Source: Cupriavidus lacunae
GTDB lineage: Bacteria; Pseudomonadota; Gammaproteobacteria; Burkholderiales; Burkholderiaceae
NCBI RefSeq assembly: GCF_003353055.1
Contig: NZ_QKWJ01000015.1
Location: forward strand, 1 to 64,000
Length of the DNA: 64,000 bases
Reading direction: 5' to 3'
In this document: positions 8,607 to 19,988 of the stretch, piece after piece
Position numbering within the stretch: position 1 is the stretch's first letter
Layout of the letters: each line of letters opens with the position of its first letter
Translations under genes and position numbers: made by a program
The notes under the pieces: model-generated
The model's input: the letters and a program-made list of their open reading frames with translations, nothing else
The model's database searches: none
What the model was told of the DNA's origin: nothing

Positions 8607-9869
8607 ATGGATTTCGAGTACAGCCCGAAGGTCAAGGAAATGCAGGCCAAGCTGCTGGCCTTCTTCGACCAGCATATCTACCCGAACGAAAAGCGTTTCG
8701 CCGAAGAGATCGACGCCAACCGCCGCGCCGGCAACGCCTGGGTGCCGACCAAGGTGATCGAGGAACTCAAGCCGCTGGCACGCGCGGCCGGCCTGTGGAA
8801 CCTGTTCCTGCCGCGCTCGCCGCGCGCCCCGCAAGGCCTGTCGAACCTGGAATACGCCACGCTGTGCGAAATCATGGGCCGGGTGCCCTGGTCGGCCGAA
8901 GTCTTCAACTGCGCCGCCCCCGACACCGGCAACATGGAGACGCTGGAGCGCTACGCGTCCGAGGAACTGAAGGACAAGTGGCTCGAGCCGCTGCTGGCCG
9001 GCGAGATCCGCTCGGCCTTCCTGATGACCGAACCGGCCGTGGCCTCGTCGGACGCGACCAATATCGAATGCCGCATCGAGCGCGACGGTGACCACTACGT
9101 GATCAACGGCACCAAGTGGTGGTCGTCGGGCGCGGGCGACCCGCGCTGCAAGGTCTACATCGTGATGGGCAAGACCAATCCCGATGCTGGCCGCCATGAG
9201 CAGCAGTCGATGATCGTGGTGCCGGCCGATACCCCGGGCATCACCATCAAGCGCTTCCTGCCGGTGTTCGGCTACGACGACGCGCCGCACGGCCACATGG
9301 AGATCGAACTGAAGAACGTGCGCGTGCCGGCTGCGAACATCCTGCTCGGCGAAGGCCGCGGCTTCGAGATCGCGCAGGGCCGCCTCGGCCCGGGCCGCAT
9401 CCACCACTGCATGCGCAGCATCGGCGTGGCCGAGCGCGCGCTGGAACTGATGTGCAAGCGCGCGCTGTCGCGCGTGGCCTTCGGCAAGCCGGTGTCCAGC
9501 CAGGGCGTGACGCAGGAGCGCATCGCCGAAGCCCGCTGCGAGATCGAGATGGCGCGCCTGTTGACGCTCAAGGCGGCATACATGATGGACACCGTGGGCA
9601 ACAAGGTGGCCAAGGCCGAGATCGCCATGATCAAGGTGATCGCCCCGAACGTGGCGCTGAAGGTGATCGACTGGGCCATCCAGGTCCACGGCGCGGCCGG
9701 CGTTTCCAGCGACTTCCCGCTGGCCAACTGGTGGGCGCACCAGCGCACGCTGCGCCTGGCCGACGGTCCGGACGAGGTGCACCGCAACGCCATCGCCAAG
9801 CTGGAGCTGGCCAAGCACATGAATATCAATCCGGACGACATCAAGATGCCGGTGGCACGCGGATTCTGA
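8607..9869 (+). CDS. Acyl-CoA dehydrogenase family protein
   Basis: This 420-residue flavoprotein of the acyl-CoA dehydrogenase superfamily should oxidise an acyl-CoA at the alpha-beta bond using FAD and pass electrons to ETF. The N-terminal helical, middle beta and C-terminal helical domains are all present: [15 protein letters not shown] (FAD/substrate binding), [36 protein letters not shown], and [16 protein letters not shown] near the C-terminus. The length and the GDP-type insertion resemble the ACAD10/11-like group more than short-chain enzymes. AGGAG precedes the ATG. It is divergent from a LysR gene that probably controls it. The substrate is not deducible. Confidence 0.9.
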   Translation: MDFEYSPKVKEMQAKLLAFFDQHIYPNEKRFAEEIDANRRAGNAWVPTKVIEELKPLARAAGLWNLFLPRSPRAPQGLSNLEYATLCEIMGRVPWSAEVFNCAAPDTGNMETLERYASEELKDKWLEPLLAGEIRSAFLMTEPAVASSDATNIECRIERDGDHYVINGTKWWSSGAGDPRCKVYIVMGKTNPDAGRHEQQSMIVVPADTPGITIKRFLPVFGYDDAPHGHMEIELKNVRVPAANILLGEGRGFEIAQGRLGPGRIHHCMRSIGVAERALELMCKRALSRVAFGKPVSSQGVTQERIAEARCEIEMARLLTLKAAYMMDTVGNKVAKAEIAMIKVIAPNVALKVIDWAIQVHGAAGVSSDFPLANWWAHQRTLRLADGPDEVHRNAIAKLELAKHMNINPDDIKMPVARGF

Positions 9870-9921
9870 CCGCCTGGCAAGGGCTTCGGCCCCTGGTGTT
9901 CCAGCCCTTCCCGCAGTATGG

Positions 9922-9951
9922 AAAACGCGCAGCCCGTCTGCGCGTTTTTTT
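9922..9951 (+). terminator. Rho-independent terminator after the acyl-CoA dehydrogenase
   Basis: An 11-base stem AAAACGCGCAG/CTGCGCGTTTT with a 5-base loop runs into a T-run, about 50 bases after the stop at 9869. Confidence 0.9.
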
Positions 9952-10033
9952 CTTCTGTGCTTAAATCGCCCGGTTCGCCACGTCAGTGACTGATGTGGCC
10001 ACCACAATGACAGCAGCCAGGAGATCTTTTGCG

Positions 10034-10726
10034 ATGATCGACGTCTACACGTGGGCCACGCCCAATGGCCACAAAGTCCACATCATGCTGGAGGAGTGCG
10101 GACTGGAGTACAAGGTCCACCCGATCAACATCGGCGCCGGCGACCAGTTCGGCGAGGACTTCCTGAAGATCAGCCCCAACAACAAGATCCCCGCCATCGT
10201 CGATCCTGACGGACCGGACGGCAAGCCGATCTCGCTGTTCGAATCGGGCGCCATTCTGCTCTACCTGGCCGGCAAGACCGGCAAGTTCCTGCCCGAGGAC
10301 GTGCGCGGCAAGTACGAGACCCTGCAGTGGCTGATGTTCCAGATGGGCGGCGTGGGCCCGATGCTGGGCCAGGCGAACCACTTCCGCATCTATGCGCCCG
10401 AGAAGATCGAGTACGCGGTCAACCGCTACACCAATGAAGCGAAGCGCCTGTACGGCGTGATCGACACGCAGCTGTCCAGGCACGCGTACCTGGCAGGCGA
10501 GCAGTACACCATCGCCGACATTGCCACCTTCCCGTGGCTGCGCAACTGGCAGAACCAGGGCATGGAGCTGGACGACTACCCGCACCTGAAGCGCTGGTTC
10601 AACGAGATCGCCGAGCGCCCCGCGGTCAAGCGCGGCGTGGAAGTGCTGGCCAGCGCGCGCAAGGCGCTGCAGGACGACAAGGCACGCGAAGTGCTGTTCG
10701 GCGCCACCCAGTACAAGCGGCACTGA
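10034..10726 (+). CDS. Glutathione S-transferase family protein (YfcG/YghU type)
   Basis: A 230-residue GST with an N-terminal thioredoxin-like domain (residues 1-85; MIDVYTWATPNGHKVHIMLEE, here reaching to the NGHKV helix; ISPNNKIPAIVDPDG; ESGAILLYLAGK). An all-helical C-terminal domain follows with YTIADIATFPWLRNW. The N-terminal pattern matches nu-class proteins such as E. coli YfcG, which act as disulfide-bond reductases using glutathione. The ATG at 10034 is preferred over the in-frame ATG at 9986 because the fold starts here and GGAG lies 10 bases upstream. Confidence 0.9.
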   Translation: MIDVYTWATPNGHKVHIMLEECGLEYKVHPINIGAGDQFGEDFLKISPNNKIPAIVDPDGPDGKPISLFESGAILLYLAGKTGKFLPEDVRGKYETLQWLMFQMGGVGPMLGQANHFRIYAPEKIEYAVNRYTNEAKRLYGVIDTQLSRHAYLAGEQYTIADIATFPWLRNWQNQGMELDDYPHLKRWFNEIAERPAVKRGVEVLASARKALQDDKAREVLFGATQYKRH

Positions 10727-10813
10727 ACGCCGCGCGGCAACCGCCGGGGCGTTGGCCCCGGCAGTCTGCTTACCCGCCGACGCGACCATAACGCGACACC
10801 AACGCGCCGGCCA

Positions 10814-11659
10814 TCAGGCCAGCGCCAGCGCATGGCGCACGACAGCCTGCCCGTCAGCGCGCCGGCCGCCGCGCGCGGCAACACCCTCCTCCGGTGCATC
10901 GCCCGGACCGAAGCAGCACAGCAGTCCGGTGCCCGGCAACAGCACATCGAGCCGGCATGACTCATGCCGCTCCGGCGCGTAGAGCGTGCCGGGCTGCAGG
11001 AAGGCCATGTCGCCCCCGACCCGCGCCAGCGCGCCATGCCAGTGCAGGCCGATGGCACCGCGGTAGCACAGTGCCCAGCGCAGCCCGCGCGCCTGCAGCC
11101 GCTGTGCCCAGTCATCGTCCGACGGGTCGAGCTGGATGAATTCCGGACGCATCCCCTGCTCCGCATGTCTGCCCTGCGCCAGCAACACATCGGCCGGCAA
11201 CACATGCAGGCCCTCCATGCCCTCGGGGCCATCGGCGCCGACCGCGGCAATACCGCCCAGCGCGCAATGCCAGCCACCCGCGGGCAGCGCCACCGGCCGC
11301 GACGCATCGGGCAGGTCTTGCGGCACCGCGCGTACCAGGATGGTGTCGACCGTGGCCCGCACCTGCATCGGCACGCCGGGAGCAGGCGCGAACAACTCGC
11401 CGCCGCCCAGCAGCAGGCAGCCGCGCCCGGGCGACGACAGCCGCAGGCCGCCGCGCAGGCAGCCCCACCACTCATGGCAATTCGCTGAAAATTCTGGCTG
11501 GATCTCGCCGGCGCAAAGAAAGACGTAGTCACAGGTACTGCCAAGGCCGGCAGCGGCGGCAAGCACGCGGGCCTGGAATCCGGGAATGAAGTCCGACGGC
11601 GCGTGGCGGTCGGCATGGAGGGCGCGCATCCGCGCCTCGAACAGCGTGAAGATCTGCAT
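10814..11659 (-). CDS. Protein of unknown function, possibly cupin-like
   Basis: The product is 281 residues from the ATG at 11659, where sequence such as MQIFTLFEARMRALHADRH begins. I do not recognise the family. A C-terminal segment (GLHWHGALARVGGDMAFLQPGTLYAP) has the look of a cupin or AraC ligand-binding barrel with an HxH pair. The middle is rich in short beta-like stretches and has several cysteines. No signal peptide or transmembrane helix is evident. The gene is convergent with the GST and divergent from the XRE regulator. The longer in-frame upstream extension is Arg/Cys-rich and looks non-coding. Confidence 0.6.
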   Translation of the reverse strand: MQIFTLFEARMRALHADRHAPSDFIPGFQARVLAAAAGLGSTCDYVFLCAGEIQPEFSANCHEWWGCLRGGLRLSSPGRGCLLLGGGELFAPAPGVPMQVRATVDTILVRAVPQDLPDASRPVALPAGGWHCALGGIAAVGADGPEGMEGLHVLPADVLLAQGRHAEQGMRPEFIQLDPSDDDWAQRLQARGLRWALCYRGAIGLHWHGALARVGGDMAFLQPGTLYAPERHESCRLDVLLPGTGLLCCFGPGDAPEEGVAARGGRRADGQAVVRHALALA

Positions 11660-11787
11660 GGCAATCCCCCAGCAGGGCGACAGCGCGCAAGGCGCCTGTC
11701 CGCGCAGCACCGCGCACGCCTGGCAGCGTGACACGCAGCATTGCGCAATAGCCCGTTTGGCGCGGCCATGCAATACAGGCCGTCCGG

Positions 11788-11815
11788 TTGATGCCATCGT
11801 GCCGCGCCATATTGT
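11788..11815 (+). promoter_or_regulatory. Candidate sigma-70 promoter for the XRE regulator
   Basis: TTGATG (11788-11793) and TATTGT (11810-11815) are spaced by 16 bases, placing a start point near 11822. Both a TTG with a good ribosome binding site (11870) and the ATG at 11930 would be in the transcript. Confidence 0.4.
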
Positions 11816-11929
11816 CTGGCGCACCCCTTAGTTTGCGGATCGGACACCGATAGTGAGGAAGAGGATAAGTTGTCGTGGCCTCAAGGTCAAACCCTTAGCC
11901 TCAGACCACTCCGATCCATTCACGACCTC

Positions 11930-12379
11930 ATGACTTCTCGAAATCTCAGACTATTCGGATTGCATCTTGCCTGGCTACGCAAGCAACGGGGCTGGTCCCA
12001 GGAGACCCTGTCGCTCGAAAGCGGACTGTCACGCTCGTACCTGAGCGGCATTGAAAGCGGCAAGCGCAACCTCGCCCTGGCCAACATCTGCAGGCTGGCC
12101 GAGACACTCGCCGTGCCGTCCTCGGAGATGCTCGACTTCAGCCGCCACGACGCCAGCCAGCTGCAGGTGGAACAATCCCGCGCGCCCTTCGGCAACCGCC
12201 AGCGCGCGGCCATCGAGGCCACCGTGCGCCACATGGCGGAGCTGACCGAGCCCGAGCTGAACCTGGTGGCCGCAGTGGCACGGGCGCTGGCGGGCAAGGG
12301 CAGCTTCCGCCCGGCATTGACGCACGCCGGCACCGGCGCCAAGAGCGCGCCCGATGCCGATGGCAGCGACGGCGGCTAG
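11930..12379 (+). CDS. XRE-family helix-turn-helix regulator
   Basis: A 149-residue DNA-binding protein with a Cro/CI-type HTH over about residues 8-65 ([57 protein letters not shown]). The C-terminal half is predicted helical and carries no known sensor domain. The ATG at 11930 has no clear ribosome binding site. A TTG at 11870 in the same frame has GAGGAAGAGG a few bases upstream and would add 20 residues, so the true start is uncertain. The 3' end overlaps the 3' end of ureG by four bases on opposite strands. Confidence 0.85.
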   Translation: MTSRNLRLFGLHLAWLRKQRGWSQETLSLESGLSRSYLSGIESGKRNLALANICRLAETLAVPSSEMLDFSRHDASQLQVEQSRAPFGNRQRAAIEATVRHMAELTEPELNLVAAVARALAGKGSFRPALTHAGTGAKSAPDADGSDGG

Positions 12380-13005
12380 ACGCCCAGCATGCCCTGCCGT
12401 TCGATAAAGCGGATCACCTCGTCCAGGCCCTGCCCGGACTTGACGCTGCCCATCACGAACGGCCGGGCGCCGCGCATCTTGCGCGCATCGCTTTCCATCA
12501 CCTCCAGCGATGCGCCCACATAGGGCGCCAGGTCCGTCTTGTTGATCACCAGCAAGTCGGACTTGGTAATGCCCGGCCCACCCTTTCTCGGAATCTTCTC
12601 ACCGCCGGCTACGTCGATGACGTAGATCGTCAAATCAGAAAGTTCTGGGCTGAAGGTCGCCGCGAGGTTGTCGCCGCCGGACTCGATGAAGACCACATCG
12701 GCATCCGGGAAGCGCGCCAGCATGCGGTCGACGGCTTCCAGGTTGATCGAGGCATCCTCGCGGATCGCGGTGTGCGGACAGCCGCCGGTTTCCACGCCCA
12801 TGATGCGTTCCGCCGGCAGCGCGCCGGAGATGGTCAGCAGGCGCTGGTCTTCCTTGGTGTAGATGTCGTTGGTGATGGCGACCAGGTCATAGCGGTCGCG
12901 CATCGCCTTGCACAGCATCTCCAGCAGCGTGGTCTTGCCGGAGCCAACCGGGCCGCCGACGCCGACGCGCAGCGGAGGGTTCTTCTTGGTACGGGCCAGG
13001 GTCAT
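12376..13005 (-). CDS. ureG: Urease accessory GTPase UreG
   Basis: The 209-residue SIMIBI-class GTPase delivers nickel to apo-urease using GTP, together with UreD, UreF and UreE. The P-loop [13 protein letters not shown] is at residues 15-27. The CPHTAIRED nickel-binding/switch motif, [15 protein letters not shown] and the base-recognition NKTD are present. Length is normal. It is the last gene of the urease cluster, 14 bases after ureF. Confidence 0.97.
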   Translation of the reverse strand: MTLARTKKNPPLRVGVGGPVGSGKTTLLEMLCKAMRDRYDLVAITNDIYTKEDQRLLTISGALPAERIMGVETGGCPHTAIREDASINLEAVDRMLARFPDADVVFIESGGDNLAATFSPELSDLTIYVIDVAGGEKIPRKGGPGITKSDLLVINKTDLAPYVGASLEVMESDARKMRGARPFVMGSVKSGQGLDEVIRFIERQGMLGV

Positions 13006-13019
13006 GGTGCGAAGTCGGT

Positions 13020-13712
13020 TCAGGATCGGAACAGCCGGGAGTACTGCGTTTCGTGGCGCGCGGAAAGCAGGCCCAGCATCGGGGAAAGGGTGGAGAGTTG
13101 CGGCGGCGTGGCGTCGGCGCGGCGTGTGGCTTCGTCGACCGTGTCGAGCACCGCGCCATGCAGGCGCCGCAGCATGTGCTGCCCCGCCACCTGGCCCAGC
13201 GGCACCGCCTTGATCGCGGCGGCGACCTGGTTCTCGGCCCAGTTGAAGCAGTAGGCAGCGAGGCCGCCGCGGGCATCAATCTGCAGCGCCACGCAAGCGG
13301 CCGTGAATGCGGTCGGCAGGCAGACTGGCGACAGGGCCGCGAGCGCATCACGCAGCGCGGGCGTACCCCACTCCATCTGCGCAATCAGCCTCGCCAGCGA
13401 CCAGCCCATCTGCTCGGTCTCGAGCCGCAACTCGGAAGTCTCGCGCGTGGCGTGGAACCAGTCGTTCCAGACCCCGACTTGCGTGGCGTCGCCGGCTTGC
13501 CAGTGGCGCTGCACCAGCAGCCACAGCGGCGCTTCGCATTGCGCCTGCACCTGCAGCAGGTTGTCGCGGATCCAGCGCTCGGCGGTCTGCGCATCGTGCA
13601 CGCTGCCGCATTCGATCGCTGCCTCAAGGCCCTGCGAATAGCTGAAGCCGCCGATCGGCAGGGAGGGCGATGCCAGGTGGAGCAGCGAGATGAGTTGGGC
13701 AAGGCCGGTCAT
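13020..13712 (-). CDS. ureF: Urease accessory protein UreF
   Basis: At 230 residues, this all-helical UreF takes part in the UreD-UreF-UreG pre-activation complex that gates GTP hydrolysis and nickel insertion. The N-terminal motif [20 protein letters not shown] and the C-terminal [20 protein letters not shown] are typical. The ATG at 13712 matches the family start; a TTG nine bases upstream is also in frame. It starts 10 bases after the ureE stop. Confidence 0.95.
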   Translation of the reverse strand: MTGLAQLISLLHLASPSLPIGGFSYSQGLEAAIECGSVHDAQTAERWIRDNLLQVQAQCEAPLWLLVQRHWQAGDATQVGVWNDWFHATRETSELRLETEQMGWSLARLIAQMEWGTPALRDALAALSPVCLPTAFTAACVALQIDARGGLAAYCFNWAENQVAAAIKAVPLGQVAGQHMLRRLHGAVLDTVDEATRRADATPPQLSTLSPMLGLLSARHETQYSRLFRS

Positions 13713-13721
13713 GCCATGCAA

Positions 13722-14357
13722 TCAATGCTTGTGCCCACAGTGCTCGTCGTGGACATGGTGCGGATCACCGTGATCGTGGGAGTGGGAATGCGCGTGGCCG
13801 TGATTGTGGGCATGGTCATGCGAATGCCCGTGTTCGTGCCCATGATGCTCCTGAAACACCGCCTGCGCCGCCGCATAGTCCTCCGCAAACGTCGCATCGT
13901 GCCCATGCTTGTGCCCGCCCCCATAGGCTCCCGCCTCCGGTTCGAACGGCAGCTCGGCCCGCTCCACGCGCACGCCCAGCCGCTGCAGCATGTCGGCCAG
14001 CACCGGGTCGTGTTCCAGCCGCAGGTAGTCGCGCCCGATCTCCACCGGCGTATGGCGGTTGCCGAGGTGATAGGCCGCGCGCATCAGCGCATGCGGATCT
14101 TCCGCGCGCACTTCGAGCACCGCTTCAGCGGCGGCCTGGACTTCCACGAAGCTGCCGTCTTCGGCCACCAGCAGGTCGCCGCCGCGCAGCACGGTGCCGC
14201 GCGGCAGGAACAGCGCGGCTTCGTCGCCGTTGTCGAGCAGCGCGCGCAGGCGGCTCTTGCTGCGCTCGGCGAAGGGCAGGACCAGCTTGGGCGCGCGGCG
14301 CACCAGCACGGGTGCGATGCCGTGCGGGGCGCTCAGGGATTTGTCGATCTTCAGCAT
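13722..14357 (-). CDS. ureE: Urease nickel metallochaperone UreE, with histidine-rich tail
   Basis: UreE, 211 residues, binds nickel and hands it to UreG. The N-terminal peptide-binding domain and central metal-binding domain ([26 protein letters not shown]) are followed by a C-terminal tail of about 45 residues. The tail alternates His with Gly, Asp, Ser and Ala (from [13 protein letters not shown] onward). This extended tail can bind many nickel ions in related proteins such as Klebsiella UreE. It lies between ureC and ureF. Confidence 0.96.
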   Translation of the reverse strand: MLKIDKSLSAPHGIAPVLVRRAPKLVLPFAERSKSRLRALLDNGDEAALFLPRGTVLRGGDLLVAEDGSFVEVQAAAEAVLEVRAEDPHALMRAAYHLGNRHTPVEIGRDYLRLEHDPVLADMLQRLGVRVERAELPFEPEAGAYGGGHKHGHDATFAEDYAAAQAVFQEHHGHEHGHSHDHAHNHGHAHSHSHDHGDPHHVHDEHCGHKH

Positions 14358-14386
14358 GGGCGATCCGGGGCGCCTGCCCCGGCCAG

Positions 14387-16101
<1,715 letters not shown>

Positions 16102-16102
<1 letters not shown>

Positions 16103-16407
16103 CACAGCGCTCCCATGATCTTGCCGTTGAAGCCGTAGACGATGCGGTCGCCGTCCAGCGCCACCAGTTCCACCGTGCGTGTCTGGCCGGGCTCGAAGCG
16201 CACCGCAGTGCCGGCGGCGATATTCAGGCGGAAGCCGCGCGCGGCTTCGCGGTCGAAGGCCAGCGCGGTATTGGTCTCGTAGAAATGGAAGTGTGAGCCG
16301 ACCTGGATCGGCCGGTCGCCGGTATTGGCCACCGTCACGCTGACCGTGGCGCGGCCGGCATTCAGTTCGATCTCGCCGTCGGCGGGCATCAGTTCACCGG
16401 GGATCAT
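16102..16407 (-). CDS. ureB: Urease beta subunit UreB
   Basis: A 101-residue structural subunit with the signature [19 protein letters not shown] and the [11 protein letters not shown] segment. It forms the (ABC)3 enzyme with UreA and UreC. GAGGAGG stands ahead of the ATG. It is separate from ureA, with the hupE/ureJ gene between them. Confidence 0.97.
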
Positions 16408-16418
16408 GGCGGTCCTCC

Positions 16419-17030
16419 TCAGGCTACCAGCAGGCCGGCGCCATACAGCGCCACGCCCGCACCCGCCACGCGTGCCAGCCAGCCGGCGTGGCGGCGCAGC
16501 AGTGTGCCGGCGCCGATGCCCAGCAGGTGCAACGCCATGGTGGCGAGGGCAAACCCGCCTACATAGGCCAGCACCGCAGGCAGCGCGCCCGCAGTGGCGG
16601 GCAGTTCCGCGCCGTGGGCATATCCATGGAAAACGGCAAAGCCGCCGACCAGCAGCGTGCCGGCCCACGCCGGCAGCTTCGCGCGCAGCGCCAGCAGCAG
16701 GCCGATCACCAGCAAGGAAGCGGCGATCATCGGCTCGACTGCCGGCAGCGCCACACCGGACAGCCCCAGCGCAGCCCCCACCAGCATCAGCGCCACGAAG
16801 GCCAGCGGCAGGCGCAGCGTATCGGCGGCCGAGCGGGCGATCAATGCGCTCCACACCCCTACCGCCGCCATCGCCAGCAGGTGGTCGGCGCCGGTGAACG
16901 GGTGCGCCAGGCCAGCCCACAGGCTGGCGCTGACGGTGGCGGCATCGTGGCCGGGATGTGCCAATGCGGCGCCGGCGGCAACGGTCATGGAAGTGCCCAG
17001 GGCAAGGCGCAGGCAGGCGGTACGGTTCAT
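16419..17030 (-). CDS. ureJ: HupE/UreJ-family nickel permease
   Basis: This 203-residue membrane protein has a cleavable-looking N-terminus ([20 protein letters not shown]) ahead of HPGHD and about six further hydrophobic helices. The family motifs [12 protein letters not shown] and [14 protein letters not shown] carry the His/Asp residues thought to bind Ni2+. UreJ/HupE proteins are secondary nickel transporters; supply for urease is the obvious role here. It sits between ureA and ureB in the same direction, with gaps of 52 and 11 bases. The ATG at 17030 is the family start. Confidence 0.93.
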   Translation of the reverse strand: MNRTACLRLALGTSMTVAAGAALAHPGHDAATVSASLWAGLAHPFTGADHLLAMAAVGVWSALIARSAADTLRLPLAFVALMLVGAALGLSGVALPAVEPMIAASLLVIGLLLALRAKLPAWAGTLLVGGFAVFHGYAHGAELPATAGALPAVLAYVGGFALATMALHLLGIGAGTLLRRHAGWLARVAGAGVALYGAGLLVA

Positions 17031-17082
17031 GTCGGCTCTCGGGTTGGTCTTGTTGTCGGGATCAAATCGGGATCGATCGTGT

Positions 17083-17385
17083 TCAGACAATGGGATGGTG
17101 GACGGTCACCAGCTTGGTGCCGTCTGGAAAGGTGGCTTCGACCTGGATCTCGGGGATCATCTCGGCCACGCCATCCATCACGTCCTCGCGGCTCAGCACG
17201 GTGGTGCCCTCATGCATCAGCTCGGCGACGGTGCGGCCATCGCGCGCGCCCTCCATGATGGCGGCGGTGATCAGCGCCACCGCTTCCGGGTAATTGAGCT
17301 TGAGCCCGCGTGCCTTGCGCCGTTCGGCCAGCAGCGCGGCGGTGAAGATCAGCAGCTTGTCTTTCTCTCGCGGCGTCAGTTCCAT
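17083..17385 (-). CDS. ureA: Urease gamma subunit UreA
   Basis: Urease gamma, exactly 100 residues as usual, beginning [17 protein letters not shown] and containing [20 protein letters not shown] and VTVHHPI at the end. It is a structural subunit of the cytoplasmic enzyme. AGGAAC lies ahead of the ATG, and the ureD stop is 41 bases upstream. Confidence 0.98.
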   Translation of the reverse strand: MELTPREKDKLLIFTAALLAERRKARGLKLNYPEAVALITAAIMEGARDGRTVAELMHEGTTVLSREDVMDGVAEMIPEIQVEATFPDGTKLVTVHHPIV

Positions 17386-17426
17386 CTCTTGTTCCTGGTT
17401 CTTGTGTCGTGTTGTCTCTTGGCTGC

Positions 17427-18296
17427 CTACGTGGCCCACAGCCGCAGCGGCCGCGCCGCAACACCGTGGATCGGCATGCGCAGCGCCTGCCAGCTGTCGA
17501 CCATGACGTGGCGCACGGCTTCCATCTGCCGGCCCAGAACACGTAGCAGCAGCATCGACTGGCCGCTGGCGGCCAGGCAGGTCACGCCGGCGCGCAGCTC
17601 CGGCGTATAGGGCAGCCGCTCGGCGAGCGATTCGGCCAGGTCCTGCGTGGCGCCCTCGCCCACTGCCCATAGCGTGCCCAGCACGTTGAGTCCATCGAGC
17701 CCGCCCACCGCGGTGCGCAGCGGCGACGCCGCTTCAAGATGCGATTGCTCGATCCACAGCGCGCGTTCACCGGCGCCGATGCGCGTATCCAGCCACAGCG
17801 CGCCGCTGGCCCATTGCTCGCCCGACGCCTGCCGGCCCAGCACCACCGCATCCCAGCCGATGGCGCTGCCTCCCGGCGCCACGTCGAGCACCGTCGAGAT
17901 ACGTGCCCGCGCATCGTCAAAGACGATGTTCTCCTGCGGCAGCCAGTCCAGCCGCGCGCCCGCGCCCACCGTCAGGCGCACGTGCTGAGCTGCCTCGCGG
18001 CCGAGCGACTTGTACCACTTGGTGGCGCCGGGCGTGGCCAGCACGGCGTGCGCGCCAGCCTCCACGGTCACGTCGATATCCAGGCTGTCGCCGCCCGCCA
18101 CCCCCGCAGGCGGATGCAGGATCACCGCGTGGCAGATGCCGCCTTCCGGATACAGCGGCTTCTGCACCAGCAGCGGCCCCTGGTGACGCCGCTCGGTCAG
18201 CGCGGTGCGTTCGCCGCGCTGCGCAAAGCGCAGCCGCAGGGTGGCCTGCCATGCGGCGGGCACGGCGAGGGCGGAAGGGAAATCGGGGTGACGCAT
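17427..18296 (-). CDS. ureD: Urease accessory protein UreD
   Basis: The 289-residue protein binds apo-urease directly and, with UreF and UreG, forms the activation complex; it is proposed to channel nickel. Typical segments are [27 protein letters not shown] and [10 protein letters not shown]. The ATG at 18296 (MRHPDFPS) is preferred to an in-frame TTG 51 bases upstream. It is the first gene of the urease cluster, so the promoter should lie in 18297-18444, where two tandem 13-base repeats occur. Confidence 0.95.
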   Translation of the reverse strand: MRHPDFPSALAVPAAWQATLRLRFAQRGERTALTERRHQGPLLVQKPLYPEGGICHAVILHPPAGVAGGDSLDIDVTVEAGAHAVLATPGATKWYKSLGREAAQHVRLTVGAGARLDWLPQENIVFDDARARISTVLDVAPGGSAIGWDAVVLGRQASGEQWASGALWLDTRIGAGERALWIEQSHLEAASPLRTAVGGLDGLNVLGTLWAVGEGATQDLAESLAERLPYTPELRAGVTCLAASGQSMLLLRVLGRQMEAVRHVMVDSWQALRMPIHGVAARPLRLWAT

Positions 18297-18376
18297 GGCA
18301 AGGAAAGCCGGCGGAGGGGCGCGCGCAATGGCGGGAGTTGCAGGCAATCATAGCGCGCCGCCCGCCTGGGCGGAAG

Positions 18377-18414
18377 CGGCGTGTTAGTGACGCGTGTTAC
18401 CGACGCGTATTACC
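18377..18414. repeat. 13-base tandem repeats upstream of ureD
   Basis: GACGCGTGTTACC (18389-18401) and GACGCGTATTACC (18402-18414) are head-to-tail, differing at one base, and a third degenerate unit precedes them (18377-18388). They lie 80-120 bases upstream of the ureD start, where a regulator would bind. No known consensus comes to mind. Confidence 0.45.
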
Positions 18415-18444
18415 GACGGTCCCCGGCCTTGCGGCTGGCCTGCC

Positions 18445-19137
18445 TTACACGGCGATCAGCTCCCGCACGCCGTCCTGCTCCATGCTGGCGCCGGCACCCC
18501 GCGCCACCACTTCGCCGCGGCTCATCACCACGTAGTGGTCGGCAATATGCCGCGCGAACTCGTAGTACTGCTCGACCAGCAGCACCGTCATGCCGAACTC
18601 GTCGACCAGCAGGCGCAGCGCCCGGCCGATGTCCTGGATGATGGAGGGCTGGATGCCTTCGGTGGGCTCGTCCAGGATCAGCAGGCCCGGCTCGCTCATC
18701 AGCGCCCGGCCGATCGCCAGTTGCTGCTGCTGGCCACCCGACAGGTCGCCGCCACGGCGCAGGCGCATGGTGCGCAGCACCGGGAACAGCTGGTAGATCC
18801 GGTCCGGCACGCCCGACGGCCGCGCCCGGCTGGCCGCGCCGATCAGCAGGTTTTCTTCGACCGTCAGGCGCGGGAAGATCTCCCGGCCCTGCGGCACATA
18901 GGCCAGCCCGGCCGAGACGCGCTCATACGGCGCCTTCTTCTCCAGCGCCTGTCCCGCCCACTGGATGCTGCCGCTGCGCGTGGGCACCACGCCCATCAGA
19001 CACTTGAGCAGCGTGCTCTTGCCCACGCCGTTGCGCCCCAGCAGCGTGGTCAGCTTGCCGGCGGGCACGTCGAAGCTGACATTGCGCAGGATATGGCTGC
19101 CGCCGTAGAACTGATTCAGTGCATTGACCTGCAGCAT
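18445..19137 (-). CDS. urtE: Urea ABC transporter ATP-binding protein UrtE
   Basis: A 230-residue LivF-like ATPase powering urea uptake with UrtD. Walker A is GRNGVGKSTLL (about residues 34-44), the signature is LSGGQQQQLAIGRAL and Walker B is LLILDEPTEGIQPS; the TEGIQPSI wording is typical of UrtE rather than amino-acid transporters. It is the last gene of urtABCDE and lies 148 bases before the ureD start, linking urea import with its hydrolysis. Confidence 0.95.
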   Translation of the reverse strand: MLQVNALNQFYGGSHILRNVSFDVPAGKLTTLLGRNGVGKSTLLKCLMGVVPTRSGSIQWAGQALEKKAPYERVSAGLAYVPQGREIFPRLTVEENLLIGAASRARPSGVPDRIYQLFPVLRTMRLRRGGDLSGGQQQQLAIGRALMSEPGLLILDEPTEGIQPSIIQDIGRALRLLVDEFGMTVLLVEQYYEFARHIADHYVVMSRGEVVARGAGASMEQDGVRELIAV

Positions 19138-19139
19138 GC

Positions 19140-19988
19140 TTATCTTCCCAGGTAGGATTCGATCACGCGCTCGTCGCGCTTGACGCTGTCGAGCGTGCCT
19201 TCGGCCAGCACGCTGCCTTCCGCCAGCACCGTGACCTGGCCGGCGTCTCCCGCCAGTGCGGCGACGAACTCCATGTCGTGCTCGACCACCATCATCGAGC
19301 AGCTGCCGCGCAGGCCGTTGAGCAGCGCCGCCAGTTGCATGGTCTCTTCATCGGTCATGCCGGCGACCGGCTCGTCCAGCAACAGCAGCTGCGGCTGCTG
19401 CATCAGCAGCATGCCGATCTCCAGCCGCTGCTTCTGCCCATGTGAAAGCAGGCCGGCGGGCCGGTAGGCCTCGGCCTCCAGCCCGGTCAGCGCCAGCGTT
19501 TCCTCGATGCGGCGATGGCCCTCTGCCGTCAGCCGCGCGCGCAGCGACGACCACCAGCGCTTGTCGGCCTTCATCGCCAGCTCCAGGTTCTCCCACACCG
19601 CATGCTGCTCGAACACCGTCGGCTTCTGGAACTTGCGGCCGATGCCCACCTGGGCGATGCGCGGCTCGGTCATCCGCATCAGGTCGATGGTCTGGCCCAG
19701 GAACACGCGCCCGCTGACATTGGCGTTGCGCGGGCCGGTCTTGCCGGTGATGACGTCCATCATGGTGGTCTTGCCCGCGCCGTTGGGGCCGATCACGCAG
19801 CGCAGCTCGCCATGGTCGATCGACAAGGTCAGCTTGTTCAGCGCGCGGAAGCCGTCGAACTGCACGGTCAGGTCTTCCAGGTACAGGATCGGCCCGTGCG
19901 AGACATCGATGGTGCCGGGCTCGACGATGCGGCCCAGGCCGGTGGCGTCACCGCTTTCGGCCTGGCCATGCTGGAGTGCGGCGTTCAT
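19140..19988 (-). CDS. urtD: Urea ABC transporter ATP-binding protein UrtD
   Basis: The 282-residue LivG-like ATPase has Walker A GPNGAGKTTMMDVITGKT, signature LSHGQKQRLEIGMLL (GQ with His in place of the usual Gly) and Walker B LLLLDEPVAGMTDEE. An N-terminal extension of about 30 residues precedes the ATPase fold. Its start overlaps the urtC stop (ATGA), and urtE follows after two bases, so the genes are translationally coupled. Confidence 0.95.
   Translation of the reverse strand: MNAALQHGQAESGDATGLGRIVEPGTIDVSHGPILYLEDLTVQFDGFRALNKLTLSIDHGELRCVIGPNGAGKTTMMDVITGKTGPRNANVSGRVFLGQTIDLMRMTEPRIAQVGIGRKFQKPTVFEQHAVWENLELAMKADKRWWSSLRARLTAEGHRRIEETLALTGLEAEAYRPAGLLSHGQKQRLEIGMLLMQQPQLLLLDEPVAGMTDEETMQLAALLNGLRGSCSMMVVEHDMEFVAALAGDAGQVTVLAEGSVLAEGTLDSVKRDERVIESYLGR

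Noticed and set aside
10742..10760. GC-rich hairpin GCCGGGGC/GCCCCGGC after the GST gene as a terminator
   Set aside because: There is no T-run on either strand and the stem is common in such GC-rich DNA.
13713..13721. TTG at 13721 as the ureF start
   Set aside because: The ATG at 13712 gives the family N-terminus and neither has a clear ribosome binding site, so the ATG is preferred.
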